A stretch of DNA of 64,000 bases from Hydractinia symbiolongicarpus (GCF_029227915.1 NC_079884.1:12462001-12526000); one strand, 5' to 3'. Positions 1 through 12,360 are shown, counted from the first letter of the stretch. The notes: a model not told the origin generated them from the letters alone. Numbers and translations: made by a program.

Positions 1-152
1 ATGTCCCGTTTTTTCCCAGTAATAAGAACGACACTAGCTCTGCCGTTCTACTATTTTCTTCATTCATTCAGGGAGCTTGAGTTTGAAAGTTTACTTGTAC
101 AGGGAGAGCACATAAACTTGGTCTTCATATATTCCGCTATGTAGTTTAATAA

Positions 153-190
153 GGACAGGTAACATCTCTATTTAAAGGTGTTACCTGTCC
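153..190. repeat. Perfect 12-bp inverted repeat (hairpin)
   Basis: GGACAGGTAACA at 153-164 is matched exactly by TGTTACCTGTCC at 179-190, with a 14-bp loop. The flanks (aa before, ct after) do not extend the stem. It could be a palindromic regulatory site or the remains of a short foldback element. Confidence 0.75.
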
Positions 191-629
191 CTAATGTTGA
201 CTTGATTAAAAAAGCAAACACGATTACTTTAAGTCAGAAAGACTGTTTTGAAATATTTACATTAAACGTAAACATTGTTGACACACTTCTGGAAAATCCT
301 GAAATCTAGAAAAATTTTATTTTTTGATTTCTCGGGAAATCTCCTGGGAAAAGTTGTCGGTTAAACTTCTTTTCTCAATGATCAATGTAATAAATTGAAT
401 TATACAATCGCATGTCCTGTTTAGTGTGAAAACAGAAAATCTTAATAAACAGTGAACAACAACATAATAATTTGTGTTAAACTTATTTTTCGTTATTCAT
501 GGTTATTCATTTTTTTATGTCCGCTGGAAAAATCTGGAATCTCCTAGAATTTCAATGTTGAGCATTCGCAAGGACTTTCTTGTTTTCATTAATTTTCGCG
601 CATTTTCACACTTTTGATTAAGAAAGATA

Positions 630-843
630 ACTGCTTGCGGTAAGGCGTTTTAAACATATTTACGGAAAAATTAATAAATGCGATCAATTTTTACAAGGCT
701 AAGCTTTTACAACAAGAAATTATTTTGCGGGGACAATAATAAGCAATAAAATTTGCTAAAGGTGCGTTTGTTTCAACGGCAATATCTACAACCCTGCACA
801 AAATGTATTTAAAAATTTCAAAGATCGCAACCGCAAGCAGTTA
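630..843. repeat. Foldback pair flanking about 190 bp
   Basis: AACTGCTTGCGGT near 631-643 recurs in inverted form as ACCGCAAGCAGTT near 829-843, and both are followed outward or inward by a CGTT/AACG-type extension. The spacing suggests a small non-autonomous inverted-repeat element. No coding sequence is visible inside. Confidence 0.5.
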
Positions 844-3397
844 AGAACGCCGTTTCGCGCTGCGATTTTGTCAAAATTCACCTGTCAATGTTACCACATA
901 TAGGAATTAGTCATTTGATTAGATCTACAATCCTAAAGGATGCTACTTTGCTAATATCAGCATGTTCAATTCCACCATACTTTGGAATCATCCGCGTGGT
1001 GGAGCGGATTGGTGCATGTTACCGCAACTTAGCAGCAAAAACTACGGGGTGGGTGGTCTGTGATTAACTTTCCTTCGCAAATTCGCGCCACAAACTACAA
1101 AAAATAAACAAACATGTGTCACAATAATGTGACATAAAACAAACTAATTCTGCAACCCTGATGCCGAATGGCAATACATTTTACATAAATAAGAAACGCA
1201 AGAAAAGCATATACTTACTATAACACAAAACTTCCCAAACTTTTCCTAGAGTAAAAAAAAGGACGATCTCTCAAATATTATTTCCTGGGTTGTAAATTAT
1301 GATATTTTATAGAATGTTTAGACAAGTCAATAAAAAAGACTGGAATGCCCCTGCACACAACTAATATTTCTAAACTAGCATCTTCCCCGCTTGAAATAAA
1401 CTTTTCGTGTTCGCAACAACAAAGTTTTTCCCGTTTCGATCCAAGAAACAGTAATACCCACATGTTAGCTATATTGATGGCCACGATGTAAGTTTTTCGA
1501 TAAAATTTCTAGATACGCATAAAATATACTTTCAGGAAAATATTTTCGAGAATCTTCCATAATGTACATTTCTGAAAATTGGGAAACACATTTCTTTGGG
1601 AAAATGTCAATTTATTCGGGGGATGCGCATTTTAAATTTATTTTGCGGAAGAAATCTTCTTGCATCTGGAACTATTTGCAAACTAGATATAGTTCTTGAA
1701 CAATTTTTTTGGTGAAAATTTCTTCCCTTAAAGTATATCGAAAACGATGAGTTAATGGGACTTTACAGCAACTTGGTGGAAACACTCACTAATATATAAA
1801 AATTGTGCCGATCGCTAATCTCTGTTTTAAAATGCCACAAAAAATTTTTCATGTAGATTTTTTTTAAAGTAGTTTTAGATTAAATGTAATCTCGCTACAG
1901 ACCATTTTCTGTTATGATGATAGCCGTCTCGTGATAAGGACTTTAGGCATAGACTTGGGAACAAGGATGGACGAAGAAATGATTCCCTAAGACAAGTCAG
2001 TACTCTTTAAACCAAGAAAAAAGCTTAAGTTATATGTTTTTTAAATGACTGCCACCTCTGAAATCCCTACACTGCATTGATGGTTGCCCACGTTGGACTG
2101 TTTACAATTCCCCTATGCGTTGGAATAGCCTACCAACCTCCTTAACTGATTTATTCGCCGGCCTCTTGTATCGTGAAATACAAGAAATAATTATTTAATT
2201 CTCCTTTGTTTGGTATTTCCAGATAAGAAATCTGCTTAAACAGATAATGCGGCTGGAAGTAACAATAAAAATGAAAAAAAGACTGAAGATTTTACAGACT
2301 AAAGATTTTGTTTGTTTGCTCGTTTTCGTAAACAACTTAACTTGATTTCATCTTTTCCGGGGAGTTTAAAACATACTAATTCCTTGTTTTCAATGCTAAT
2401 AAAAACGAACAGAGTTTCGTCAAAATAAAAACCTCGACATGACGTCCTGCTTATTATTTGTGTCGTAATTTACACGTGTAACATTTTCGAGTTAACTGAG
2501 TTAAAAAGCGTGCAGAGAATTTATTTTAAAAGCTGCTTTCTAAAAATATCACGAAAAAAACAGCGGGAAACTAATCATGAACAGATGCGAGTGAAACTTT
2601 AAAGCGTAAATCTTTTTTGTGTCTCATGTAAACACAGCATGGAATTCTCGAATCTTGATTAGTTTCTTCATTTAAAATTTTTACAGCTGCAGTAAAAAAC
2701 AGAACAATAGATGACCCAACATTCTAGAAAACATATCTCTCCGATAGTTAGATCGATATTAATAGTAATTGTAGGCAGCCTTAAAAATTCATCTTGGGGA
2801 CAAAATGAATATTTCATTTTGGTATTTAGTCTAGTCTAATAAATGTTTAAATGGTTTCAGGCAGAATAAAATTACATTCACAGTCCTCAACATGTTCATG
2901 GCAATTTTCCCGAAATAAAGTAAATCAAAGTTATCGAAAAAATTCAGTTAAACACGACGAAATTTCATTGCGGTTTAAAATCTTGTTGCAGGCAAAACTC
3001 AAGTCAAGTCTATGTAAAGGCTGTGACTGGACTACGTATTTTTATCATGAATGAAACATTTTTATAAACTCTTTAAAAAACCTCGACATGTGAACAGTTG
3101 AATGAAAAAAATATTTGATGATCATTGACGAGACATTCGATGTAAACTTCACCTTACCAGAAAAAAACCGAGTTGAGTAATATTGAAGGGAAAAATTGTC
3201 ACTCGTTTTTCAAAATAAGAAACCAGTCTATAGGAAAATTTGGGACTCACGTTTTGAAATGTCAAGAAGTTTTAAACGTCGGCTGAATTAGCTAACACAA
3301 TTAAGATCATTTCAAATTAAGAATACAGTACCGTAAATGCTCTAATAAACGCCCAGTCTCTGTTGAACGCCCACCTAAAGTCCATATTAAAATACCT

Positions 3398-3500
3398 TAT
3401 ACGTCCGTCACGCAATATGGTAACCGCAGGAGCAAGACACACGTAATGCGATAAATAAAATACGGACGACCGATGAATTTATAGACGGGCCATCGATTAA
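3398..3500 (+). mobile_element. Decayed mini-Helitron-like repeat
   Basis: The stretch with ACGTCCGTCACGCAATATGG, then taaccgcagg, acacacgtaatgcg and gacgggcc-type sequence follows the same order as the better preserved copy at 12217-12360 (acgtctgtccgtc, cacgcaaaatggta, cacgcaatgcg, acgggc). Its ends are too decayed to place, so this is a family assignment by internal similarity only. Confidence 0.5.
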
Positions 3501-6247
3501 TTTTAAAAAGAAGGATAACGCGAAATCCAAAATATAAATTTGTGGGCTAATCCAGATTTTGCTGAAGTTTCATGTCGCAATCTTACCAAAAATACACGGA
3601 ACAAGAAAATGCAAAGTGTTCCTTAAGCGAATAAATGTCTGATCTAAGCTATCACTGCATTTCAAGCTTTTGAATTCTTTTTCGTTGTGAAAATGAGTGA
3701 AAAAGGGCTGTGATTTACTAAAATTACGTATTATTTTCATTGCTGAGATGTGTAAGCTTATATGTCACGTGGCACGTTTTTGAATACTAATAAAGTAGCG
3801 AGAACTAACCCGGTGTAAAGCTGCTCTTTTGTTATATACAGGCTTGTCTGTATTTAGGAAGTATTTTTTCTACGTGCGCGGTAATACATATTTTGCGTTC
3901 TACTACGTCATATGCTCAGCAGTAAATTTTCTTGAGTGTTTACTGAAATAAGATATGTTGATAAGACAAAAGTGGTTTTGAATGATAGCATCTATGATTT
4001 CTCAACACTAAACACATTTCCCAGCATGTTATGAGAATTTACGCTAGATATTTCTTTAATGGCGTTGGTAGTTGAAAAAAAGTTAATAAATTAATGTACC
4101 ATTGATCAATGTTAAATGACCTTTTTAGAAAACGGCGCGAAAAATAAGGTTTTACCTTGTACCGCAAATATGAAAGATGATACACTAGTCTTAGGAGAAA
4201 AAGCATTTTTTTGTATTTTTAATTTTTGCGAGCTAAACATAATATTATGTAGTATTTTTAGTCTTTAATTTGTTACCCGAAGCTAAAAGGTGAAATACTT
4301 CCCTGATAAAAACAACGTCTTCAAAAAGCATATTTTGTTTAAAAGTTATTCATCTTAATATGTTTTCATTTTGAATTTTTACTTTTTTAGTTATGGGAAA
4401 TAAATTTAACGAAATATCTGAATTCGAAAATAAATTCCCGCGAAGTGTATAATATTTTGACGTTAACTCTGTTCTGTTTCTTTACTTTCAAAATGAAGTT
4501 TAATTTTTATGTCCTAAAAAAAACTGTTTGTGCTTAAAAATTCGAAAGTCGGACTACTGCGCAACTTTTAACACAGTTTTAAATTATAGAGTTACGTGTG
4601 TTTTCAAAAATATATACATAAGAACAAATCGTACAAGAATATTAAAATTTCTTCTAAAAAATTAGATGAAAATAAGAACGTCTTTCAACTTCCGCCAATG
4701 TTTTTTAATTTTCTTATTATCCAAAGGATCCTTTCTTAGCTTTAAATACAATTGCTAGGCTTTCAAAACATTCAATGTTCTAATGAAAAATGTTTGTCGT
4801 TAACTTTTTATTATTGTTTATCTGCCCTGAAAAGGAATTCGCGCAAAACGTGCATGAAAAAAAGTTCGTTTTTGTTTCTTTTTTATATCAATCGCGATGA
4901 CAAACTTCGTTTTTATTTAAAAATGTGTTGATATAAAATCGAAAGTGTACAAATTGTCGCTTTAATAATTGAGGGTGAAAATAAAAATAAGAATTGATGC
5001 GAAATGGGTGGAGCCTAAGGAAGGGCGTCTTCTTGTCTGACTCAGCGAGAGAAAAATCATACCTTAAACTTTTAGTAAGTTGATTTACCGACTGTTAAAA
5101 AAAGATATAAATTTAAAATCTTTTATATTAAATAGACTAAAAAATTCTCTGTGCACTGATGCGAGAATTATATAGGTGCATGTGCGCTTGAGCAATGACT
5201 TTGTAATGAAATAAATTCGCCAACCACACAGCAAGAAAAAAGAAAAACATTCGATTCACAGAATCAGTTTTTAAATATTTATAAGCATATTGAAAATTAT
5301 ATTGTATTATGACAAAGTGGTATTGGCATTTATAATGTATAAATTCATAAAATTTAGCGTCCAATGCATGAATACAAGATGAAGTATTTAAGTTTTGAAA
5401 CGAAAATTTTTTAGCTACCAATATATAATAATCATCTACAAAGAATTTTTATCTTCATTTTTTTTGTCGACAGTGAATGAATAAACAAAAGGCTATTTTT
5501 TTATAAATACTGGAATTATAATCAACACAAAGGCTTATAAAACAATTCTTTGAAAAAGAAGGAGAGAAGAAAAGAAAAAAGAATCTCCTAAATAAAGTGA
5601 AAAATATTCTGGAGGAGATAGAGGCTATTTAATTGGGATAATTAGGAAGAAAAGAACACATTTTAGAACTTTAGTGGCGACCTCAGAAGAATATAGAGGG
5701 TAAAGAAGATGGGATTTTTTGTTTCGTTTAAAACAAACAGATGTTAGAGTAACTGACGTACATATTTTTGTACAAAGACCACGCCGTGAACCAAACAAAA
5801 AATAACGGAATTCGATCTTTTTCTTTATTCTCTTTACGTCCACGTTATTGCGATTTTCGATGGAAGTGTGAGCGAATGAGAAATATAGACATCACATGTT
5901 CTTTTCAAAGATAGGTGTAAACTCGAAAACATTATAAGTACCAATATCAAATATTTACTATTACACATTCTCCGAGAAGTTTGATCGTATAAAAGCATAA
6001 TGGCGCATGTTTTCAGACGATTCGCCAGGTAATTTGTTTTTTCAAAGATAATTTTTATAAAAAAAGTTTTTCACTGTTTCCATCTGCTTTTGTTACTTCT
6101 GCGTGTGAGTGTTTTTTATTTTGCGTATTTCTTTGATCAAAGAAATTTTTTTTGTCAATAAAAACTTTGGAATGAGAATATTATGAGCTATATTTATATC
6201 ACATAGTATGTTTAGATAATTTTTTAGATACTCCCACTTTCCCGAAG

Positions 6248-6950
6248 GGATACTTTATTCGGAGAAACTGTCGCGAGAGAAACTTTCGCGAGTCCAAAAA
6301 CTAGCTTTTGAATAAATTTTCGCGAATCTACAAATCAAAAAGTTTTCGCGAGATAAAATTTCGCGGAAACTGAAATTGGAAAGTTCTGGCGAGATAACTT
6401 CTCGCGATTCGTGATTTTTATGTTCTTATAAAAAAGTGGCCTGTATTTCTTATGATAGAAAAGTGTTTTTTAACGATGTAATTTTCTTTCTAATGGTATC
6501 TATAAACTTCTATTTACAAATTGGGTTCATTGTCAAAAACACAAAACAGATCAAACACATTTCTAGGATCGTCTTCTTCCGGCTCCCGCAGATCGTCGTC
6601 ATCGTCTTTTTCGCCAGTAACTCGGTTATAAGTCATACATTTTAAGCATCGTCGCTTTTGTTTATTTCTAAGTTTAATCCAATCTCGTTCCCAGCGCCAG
6701 TTGTCTCTTTTTTTTATCAGGAGGGCGAGCCAAGAGAGGCCGTGTCAAGAAATAACTTTTAAAACCACCAAATTTTTTTAAAATTTTAGTGTATAAACTT
6801 TCGCGAATCGACAATTTAGAAAATTTGTGCTGAATCAACTTTCGCGAATGGCCATTTTTATAAGTTTCACGAGATAAAGTTTCGCGAGATAAAGTTTCGC
6901 GAAAAAGGCTAAAAAACGCGAAATTCTCCAAATAAAGTAGATTAGGATTT
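6248..6950. mobile_element. TCGCGAA-rich inverted-repeat element, about 700 bp
   Basis: The left end reads TACTTTATTCGGAGAAACTG then tcgcg (about 6250-6276). The right end, read on the other strand, is TACTTTATTTGGAGAATTTC then gcg (about 6921-6948). Inside are many copies of tttcgcga, in the two arms 6265-6420 and 6790-6920, and also beyond the right end to 7130. Similar single ends ('gtgaaattctt...aataaagta') lie at 11397-11430 and 58065-58090, so this is a dispersed family. A TA or TA-like target is possible but not proven. No transposase is seen. Confidence 0.6.
6514..6715 (-). pseudogene. Coding-like fragment inside the TCGCGAA element, frameshifted
   Basis: On the minus strand an open frame ending at TAA (6514-6516) encodes a basic segment with RDNWRWERDWIK, then KRRCLKC, then a very acidic segment (GEKDDDDDLREPEEDD) and an end in VFDLFCVFDNEPNL. 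The composition looks like protein rather than chance. Upstream, the same sense continues in another frame (TRPLLARPP) across a run of eight A residues at 6708-6715, so a one-base slip there breaks the frame. I do not recognise the protein. It may be a remnant carried by the surrounding inverted-repeat element. Confidence 0.35.
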
Positions 6951-7799
6951 CTCTTCGCCTGCAAGGTTTTTTGTGTAATCAAGTCAAATCCAGGAGAATA
7001 CCATACCAAATACGTTTCGCATGAAGAAATGTCAGAAACGTATATTAATCTGTGAAGAATTTAGATAAATTTTTGGCGGCCACAAGCTTTCGCGAGAAGA
7101 AAAAACCGCTAGATTTTTTATTTCGCGAACATCAACCTGACAACAGAATTATTTTGTCAAGACAAAGCATGTAAAGATAAAGTTTGTTACCGAAATTCAA
7201 ATCTTCTTTTTTTCCAAAGGTCAAAGAAAACGCATTAAGGTTTTTGAGGAAAACTGAAACATTTTATATTTTTCGACTTCTTAAGATATTCACAAATTTA
7301 ATCAAAATTGAAATTTCTGATCTTAGTACTAGCAACATCTTATCGACTTTATTTTTATGACGTAGTCAATGAATACATACAATCGCCACAAAATTGCCAA
7401 ATTTATAAACAATTGCAAAACAATTTGTTTGGGCGAATAAGTGATAAATAATAATATAAATGAAATAAATAAATACTTGGAAAATTTGTTAAAACTATCC
7501 CCTAAAAACTTGCATTATAAAAAAGCTATTTGACAAATAAAATCCGCGCTAAAATCATAATTTGAAATACCCGCCAAAACAATCTACCAAAGATTTCGAG
7601 TACAAAATAATTAATGATGGATGAACACGACATATATTTGTTTGTTTATCAAGAAAGTTATATCTCGTTTGCTAAATTAAAACCCTGCCAATTCTTGGTT
7701 GAGCTTGGAGAAAAGGGTAAAGATATATCCCAGCATATCAACAATTTTATCTTTTTCTAATTATTTCATCTTTTTATATTCAGTGTTCGAATTGGTAAA
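6951..7799. other. Upstream region of the coiled-coil gene
   Basis: Mostly AT-rich. An upstream frame starts at ATG 7614, codes for about 35 residues (MMDEHDIYLF...LVELGEK) and meets a possible donor (aagg|gtaaag) near 7716. A strong acceptor (ttttatattcag) ends at about 7782. If this 66-base intron is real, the upstream frame does not continue in phase into the frame of the gene at 7800, so it would act as an upstream ORF or a mis-assigned exon. Confidence 0.35.
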
Positions 7800-9050
7800 A
7801 TGCACAACCGAACCAAGGAGCAATGTTCTTCAGACGTTTTTAAAAGTGAATCATTGAATAAAGAACGTGATAAATTGCTTCAGGAATTTCTATTCGCTCG
7901 TGATGAACTTAAAGGGCAGTTTGATTACGAGAAACACGAATTAGTAACGAACTACGAACGACGAATAAAATATCTGCGACGACTTGTCGAGGAGTACGAC
8001 GAAAACGTAAATATGCTAAAACTTAATCTCGATGCAGAAAAAGAAGATAACTTTCTACTAAAAACCAAAATTTTAGAGCTGGAAAATCAACGAAACAAGA
8101 GAGAAAATACCCCTGGTTACCAAAACCGGAGTTATGACGATGAATCTACGCTTTCCATTGAAGACGATACATATACTGACGACGACGGTGATACGGGTAC
8201 ACTGACGCGTCAAAAGTCGTCGATAGACACTTTAATGCACGGTAAATCGTCAATACACGGTTTAAAATATAGCGACAAGTTTGTCAGTAACGACTCTATT
8301 GCAAAAAGTAGTTTTACGTCCATAACGTCTATAGCGTCAGATTTTGACGGCGACATTCACCACAACTGTCGTGAAGAGTTCAATCGATTATTAGATGAAC
8401 TGCGTCTGCAGAAAAAGAAGTATGAAGATGATTTAGAAAGAGAAAAATACAACATGGTTGAGCAAATCGAAAACGAAAGATTGCAACTTGAAAAAATCGT
8501 CTACAAACAATTGAATTTAAAACTCGACAAAGAAGTGAAAAAACACGAATTTCTCCATACTGAGCATGCGCACCTGCAAAAAACGATCACGCATACCATT
8601 ATTGAATCGTTTTTGGATCAATTGAAGCCGAAACATTCGCCAAATCATGAAACAAATTCGGATAGTGGTGCAGATGTCGAAGACAATAGGTCTGATGACG
8701 ACAGCGATATCTCGAATGTTGATCGCGCGTACACAATCGCGAGCGTGTGTAAGAAACAAGATGAAGAAAGTATTCCTGTATCTCTGATTTGCAAAATTTT
8801 ACAAGAACAGAAAGTCAGGTTGACTTCCGAGTACCAAAAACTATATCAAAAAGAACAAAAGAAATTAAAGAAAATCATCGATGACTTAAACAGAGAAATA
8901 GTTTTACTGGTCAAAGAAAATAGAGGCCTTAAGCAGCGTCTAATGATGGAGGGTGACTGTTACGACGAAGTTTCTGAGTTTCATCACGAACTTACGCAAA
9001 AGTTGTATAACCTAGAAGAATTACTGGTAAATGATCCTGATGCGTGCTGA
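7800..9050 (+). CDS. Coiled-coil protein, 416 residues, unidentified
   Basis: One long uninterrupted frame that is clearly coding: high Glu, Lys and Leu, and heptad-like runs. Coiled-coil segments cover roughly residues 14-100, 185-270 and 325-405. They are separated by two acidic or Ser-rich linkers (about 105-180, with DDDTYTDDDGDTGT-like sequence, and about 275-305, with NSDSGADVEDNRSDDDSD). There is no signal peptide or membrane segment. The frame is also open upstream of this Met as far as a good splice acceptor at about 7782, so the ATG could be internal to a multi-exon gene; the stop at 9048-9050 is firm. A possible poly(A) signal (AATAAA) lies at about 9169. The layout resembles centrosomal or Rab-effector scaffold proteins such as ninein-like ones, but I cannot name the family. 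Confidence 0.8.
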   Translation: MHNRTKEQCSSDVFKSESLNKERDKLLQEFLFARDELKGQFDYEKHELVTNYERRIKYLRRLVEEYDENVNMLKLNLDAEKEDNFLLKTKILELENQRNKRENTPGYQNRSYDDESTLSIEDDTYTDDDGDTGTLTRQKSSIDTLMHGKSSIHGLKYSDKFVSNDSIAKSSFTSITSIASDFDGDIHHNCREEFNRLLDELRLQKKKYEDDLEREKYNMVEQIENERLQLEKIVYKQLNLKLDKEVKKHEFLHTEHAHLQKTITHTIIESFLDQLKPKHSPNHETNSDSGADVEDNRSDDDSDISNVDRAYTIASVCKKQDEESIPVSLICKILQEQKVRLTSEYQKLYQKEQKKLKKIIDDLNREIVLLVKENRGLKQRLMMEGDCYDEVSEFHHELTQKLYNLEELLVNDPDAC

Positions 9051-10110
9051 GAGGGCGATGGAATATGTGACACTCCTTCGTAGTGTTCGAATTCATCGTG
9101 AAAAACAAGGCTACATAGATAGTGCCTAAAAATGACACGAACGGCAAAGGGATTTGCGTTAGTAGGTATAATAAAAAAGCTCTGGGATGGAGATCGCAAT
9201 GAGTTGCCATGACGATTAACGACAATAGTAATGTTTTCGCGCTTGAAATTGATTTTTGATTCAACGCCTGTTGTTTCAACCATGTGCTTCAGTTTGGTTT
9301 TTGATTCTGTTGAAGCAGCTGATGTGTGAAAGGAGTGGATTTTTTAAAATGTTATTTTTAAATCCATGATCACGAAAAAAGCTTTTTTTGTTGCTTGTCT
9401 GGGCAAATTTTTGGGAAATAAGTAGATAACCCAAAATAGAAAAAACTTCACGGACAATAAAAAAATTATTTATCTACATACTTAAAATCTAAAATTGCTT
9501 AAAAACTGGAGTACTATGACTTCGTATAAACTGTACATACATATATATTTATTCAAAGTAGTTAGTTTTTTATTTATTTTTACGGTAAACGAAAAAATGA
9601 GTGTACATATATTAATTACATATTAGAATGACGTAATAATACGTTTGGTTAGATCTTCACGGTACAGAAAATATGTTGCCCGTAAATTCTCAGATAAACG
9701 CTAGGGGAGATTTTTTTTAAAATCACTCCTCGGAGGGGTTGAAGTGGGTAAAGACAGGGACTTTCACCAAAAAAAATTATTTTGGCCACTCTTTAAAGAA
9801 AAACTCATTTTTATTAGCGATATGAATTTATGGTGGTTTGGGTTATGCGCACTTGAACGAAGGGCGGCCCTTCAAAGTGATCAAACTTAAATAACCATAT
9901 TTTTTGATATACAAATATACTACAATAGACACTTCCGACTCTTAATCGAGGACAACTTTTACGTTGATTATCAAGCACTCACGCTTCTCCAAGATAAGAA
10001 AGAAAAAAAAGCGCGCATTAAATTTTTTAAGTTTGCTGTCACTGAGCAGCTTATGATGGCACGCATTTCTTAATGCAGCCTCTCCCTTTAGTCTTGATTT
10101 TGCCATTTTT
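9051..10110. other. 3' flank of the coiled-coil gene, no gene seen
   Basis: Two overlapping minus-strand frames at 8984-9283 look like chance frames in the 3' UTR. The rest is AT-rich and unassigned. Confidence 0.5.
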
Positions 10111-10405
10111 CCATGGTCGTTACCATACTTCTCTGGTCGTTAACATACTTCTCTGGTCGTTACCATGCACCCTTGGTCATTACCGTGCTCCTATACCCGT
10201 TAACATACTCCACTGGTCGCTACCATGCTTCTCTACTCGTTACCATATTCCTCTATTCGTTACCATACCTCTACTCGTAACTATACTCCTTTACTCGTTA
10301 CCATACTTCTATACTCGTTACCATGCTCCTCTGGTCGTTACCATACTCCTCTGGTCGTTACCATACTCCTCTACTTGTTACCATACTCCTCTATTTGTTC
10401 GCAAT
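10110..10405. repeat. 20-bp minisatellite, about 15 copies
   Basis: Consensus close to CTCGTTACCATACTCCTCTA with alternation of CTCTA and CTGGT before the CGTTACCATA core. Copies vary by substitution and a few length changes. Because 20 is not a multiple of 3, the same peptide motifs (YHTPL, ILLYSLPY, TRYH) appear in turn in all three plus frames, which explains the apparent open frames here. Confidence 0.85.
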
Positions 10406-10429
10406 ATTGGCTTCAAGCTTCATAAAGCT

Positions 10430-12215
10430 TTACTTTGTAGAGGCTGTGTGGCCAACAGTTCCCCGCAGTCATTTTCTTTGCGCAACACCACAATTCCAGA
10501 CAGAGACTGTACAACGGTATAACACGATAACATGACAGTAACTAGCTATATAACACGAATCGAAACCTTTTTTCTAGGTTAATAAAGTGACAATGTGTTA
10601 GAATATATGAAAACCAATCCATGTATTCTCTCCTGTAAAATGTTGAAGTCACTCTATATCTGTACGGTTGGATAGAACATGAAAATTTGTTTCTTGCCTT
10701 ACAAAGATATATATAACCTTATTCCTATGGCATTTTGACATTTTGATTCATTTTATACCAGCGATTAATGGCCACTCTGTAATAACGGCTTAGGGTTTCA
10801 CGACCCTGGGGAAGAAGTTGAAATATATAGTCCGTAAAATGCTAAAATAATAATGCTGATGGCAACACATAAACACGACCATCTTCTGCTAAACATGAAC
10901 ACTTGCCCTTTAATAGTGCTGGCTCTTTGTAATGACAGAATGTGATATGGAAAACCATCGTAATTTCGAAAACGGCTTTTCATCCTCTTTCCAATCGCGA
11001 GAGAAACTTTCTCGAGCACAAAAACTCAGAAATTATATCAGAAATTAAAAAAAATTCGCAAGATGAATTTATGTGTTCGAAACCAATGCCGTACAGGGAC
11101 ACTATCTCGTTTTTAACCTATGGTGAATGAATAAGCAACGGAACAACTCCAATTTGTGTTCTTACTGTTAAAAGGGAAAAAGTCATTTCTAGAGACTGTT
11201 ATTTTAAGGTTTTAATTTTTTTATCATACATGCGTCTGATTTCTGAGAGATTCAAAGGAGAAACATTCTAAACCAGACTTTCAAAAAAAAACCCATTTCA
11301 GTGGATATACTTTTGGGAATCGACGAGTTGGAAGGTTTTTACTGTATAAATATTCGCGGATGGTCATTTTGAAAAGTAACGATATAAGGCAAAAATCGTG
11401 AAATTCTTTTCTTCGAATAAAGTATTTTGTATATATTAAAAAGAAACGGTTAGCGCTAGCGCCTTTGACATCAGGCAACAAACCCAGGGGCACAGGATGA
11501 CAAAGTGCTGACATCAGCACTTACATTAGCACTAAAGCTGCATCTCCCTTTAGCGGTTTTGAGCGTGCGATTGCAAAGCGCAGAGGACAAATTAATGTGC
11601 GCTTAATCTCCATTTGTTCAAATTTTGGCGAGCGATTGAAAAACAAAACAAAAACAAACCATGAGTGACTTCAAGAATAGATGAACAAATTTCTATTCAA
11701 ACTCTAACTAAATAAAAAAAAGATCTTAGGTAAGACAACATTACACGCAAAGAGAATGCAGTAAACAAGGAATTGTCGCATGAAAATATCGTACTTCCTA
11801 AATAGATACAAAAATTTTGATTTTGATTAGCTTAAAAAACCCAGTGACGGAGAGATAAGAGCATTTAACATAAGATAACATTTGACGTAATGCAAGAGGT
11901 AAATTTAACAAATAATTTAGATCTTGACTTTCAAAATTTCACTTGTTAAAGGGAGTAAATGGTACTCAAGACCTTCTGCTCATTTTTAATTCTGTGTATT
12001 AGCTAAGGGAATTGTTTACGTAACAAAAGGTGGCGGAACAAAAAGAGTACAATATGTTGAATATTACATTTTTGTTGAAATTGCAGAATTAAAGATTGTG
12101 AAATAGGAGCTTCCAAATAATGATTTTTTATAAAAAATAATTCTTATCAGGCTCGTCTTCATTCCTATTTCTCTATTGTTCTGAACAATAATTGTTTTTA
12201 ACCTGAAATCCTGAT
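10430..12215. other. Intergenic DNA with decayed repeats
   Basis: The interval 10990-11440 holds degenerate tcgcgaga and cgaataaagta motifs of the same family as 6248-6950. The rest shows no coding signal. Confidence 0.45.
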
Positions 12216-12216
12216 A

Positions 12217-12360
12217 TCTATATTATAATGCCCGTATACGTCTGTCCGTCCGTCTGTCTGTCACGCAAAATGGTAGCTTAGCTGCGCTATAGCGAAAAGC
12301 ACGCAATGCGGTATAAAAAGGACGGGCGAACCCGTGGATTTTCCACGGGCTAACGACTAG
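12217..12360 (+). mobile_element. Mini-Helitron, non-autonomous, 144 bp
   Basis: It begins with TC (TCTATATTATAATGCCCGTA) directly after an A and ends in CTAG directly before a T, as Helitrons do (5' TC, 3' CTRR, insertion between A and T). About 5 bases before the end is a strong hairpin (CCCGTGGATTTTCCACGGG, 12330-12350), the typical Helitron 3' signal. Internal sequence is a short run of GTCTGTCC-type repeats and cacgcaaaatgg. There is no coding capacity. Related copies are at 39893 and about 3398. Confidence 0.85.

Larger units (their letters stand above)
1..6235. other. AT-rich intergenic DNA, no supported gene
   Basis: I see no convincing exon chain on either strand. The open frames here are short and rich in Lys, Phe, Ile and Asn, as expected by chance at this base composition. 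Identifiable content is limited to a perfect hairpin at 153-190, a foldback pair at 630-643 and 829-843, and a decayed mini-Helitron-like stretch near 3398-3500. A stretch near 3330-3360 (gtaaatgctctaataaacgc) has the look of a dispersed repeat. Confidence 0.6.

Noticed and set aside
7614-7716. Upstream ORF as first coding exon of the coiled-coil gene
   Set aside because: The only good donor and acceptor join it out of phase with the frame at 7800.
8984-9283. Two overlapping minus-strand frames of 95-99 codons
   Set aside because: They overlap the 3' end of the coiled-coil gene, lack start context, and have no recognisable sequence.
10073-10535. Three overlapping plus-strand frames
   Set aside because: They are the 20-bp minisatellite read in its three frames.
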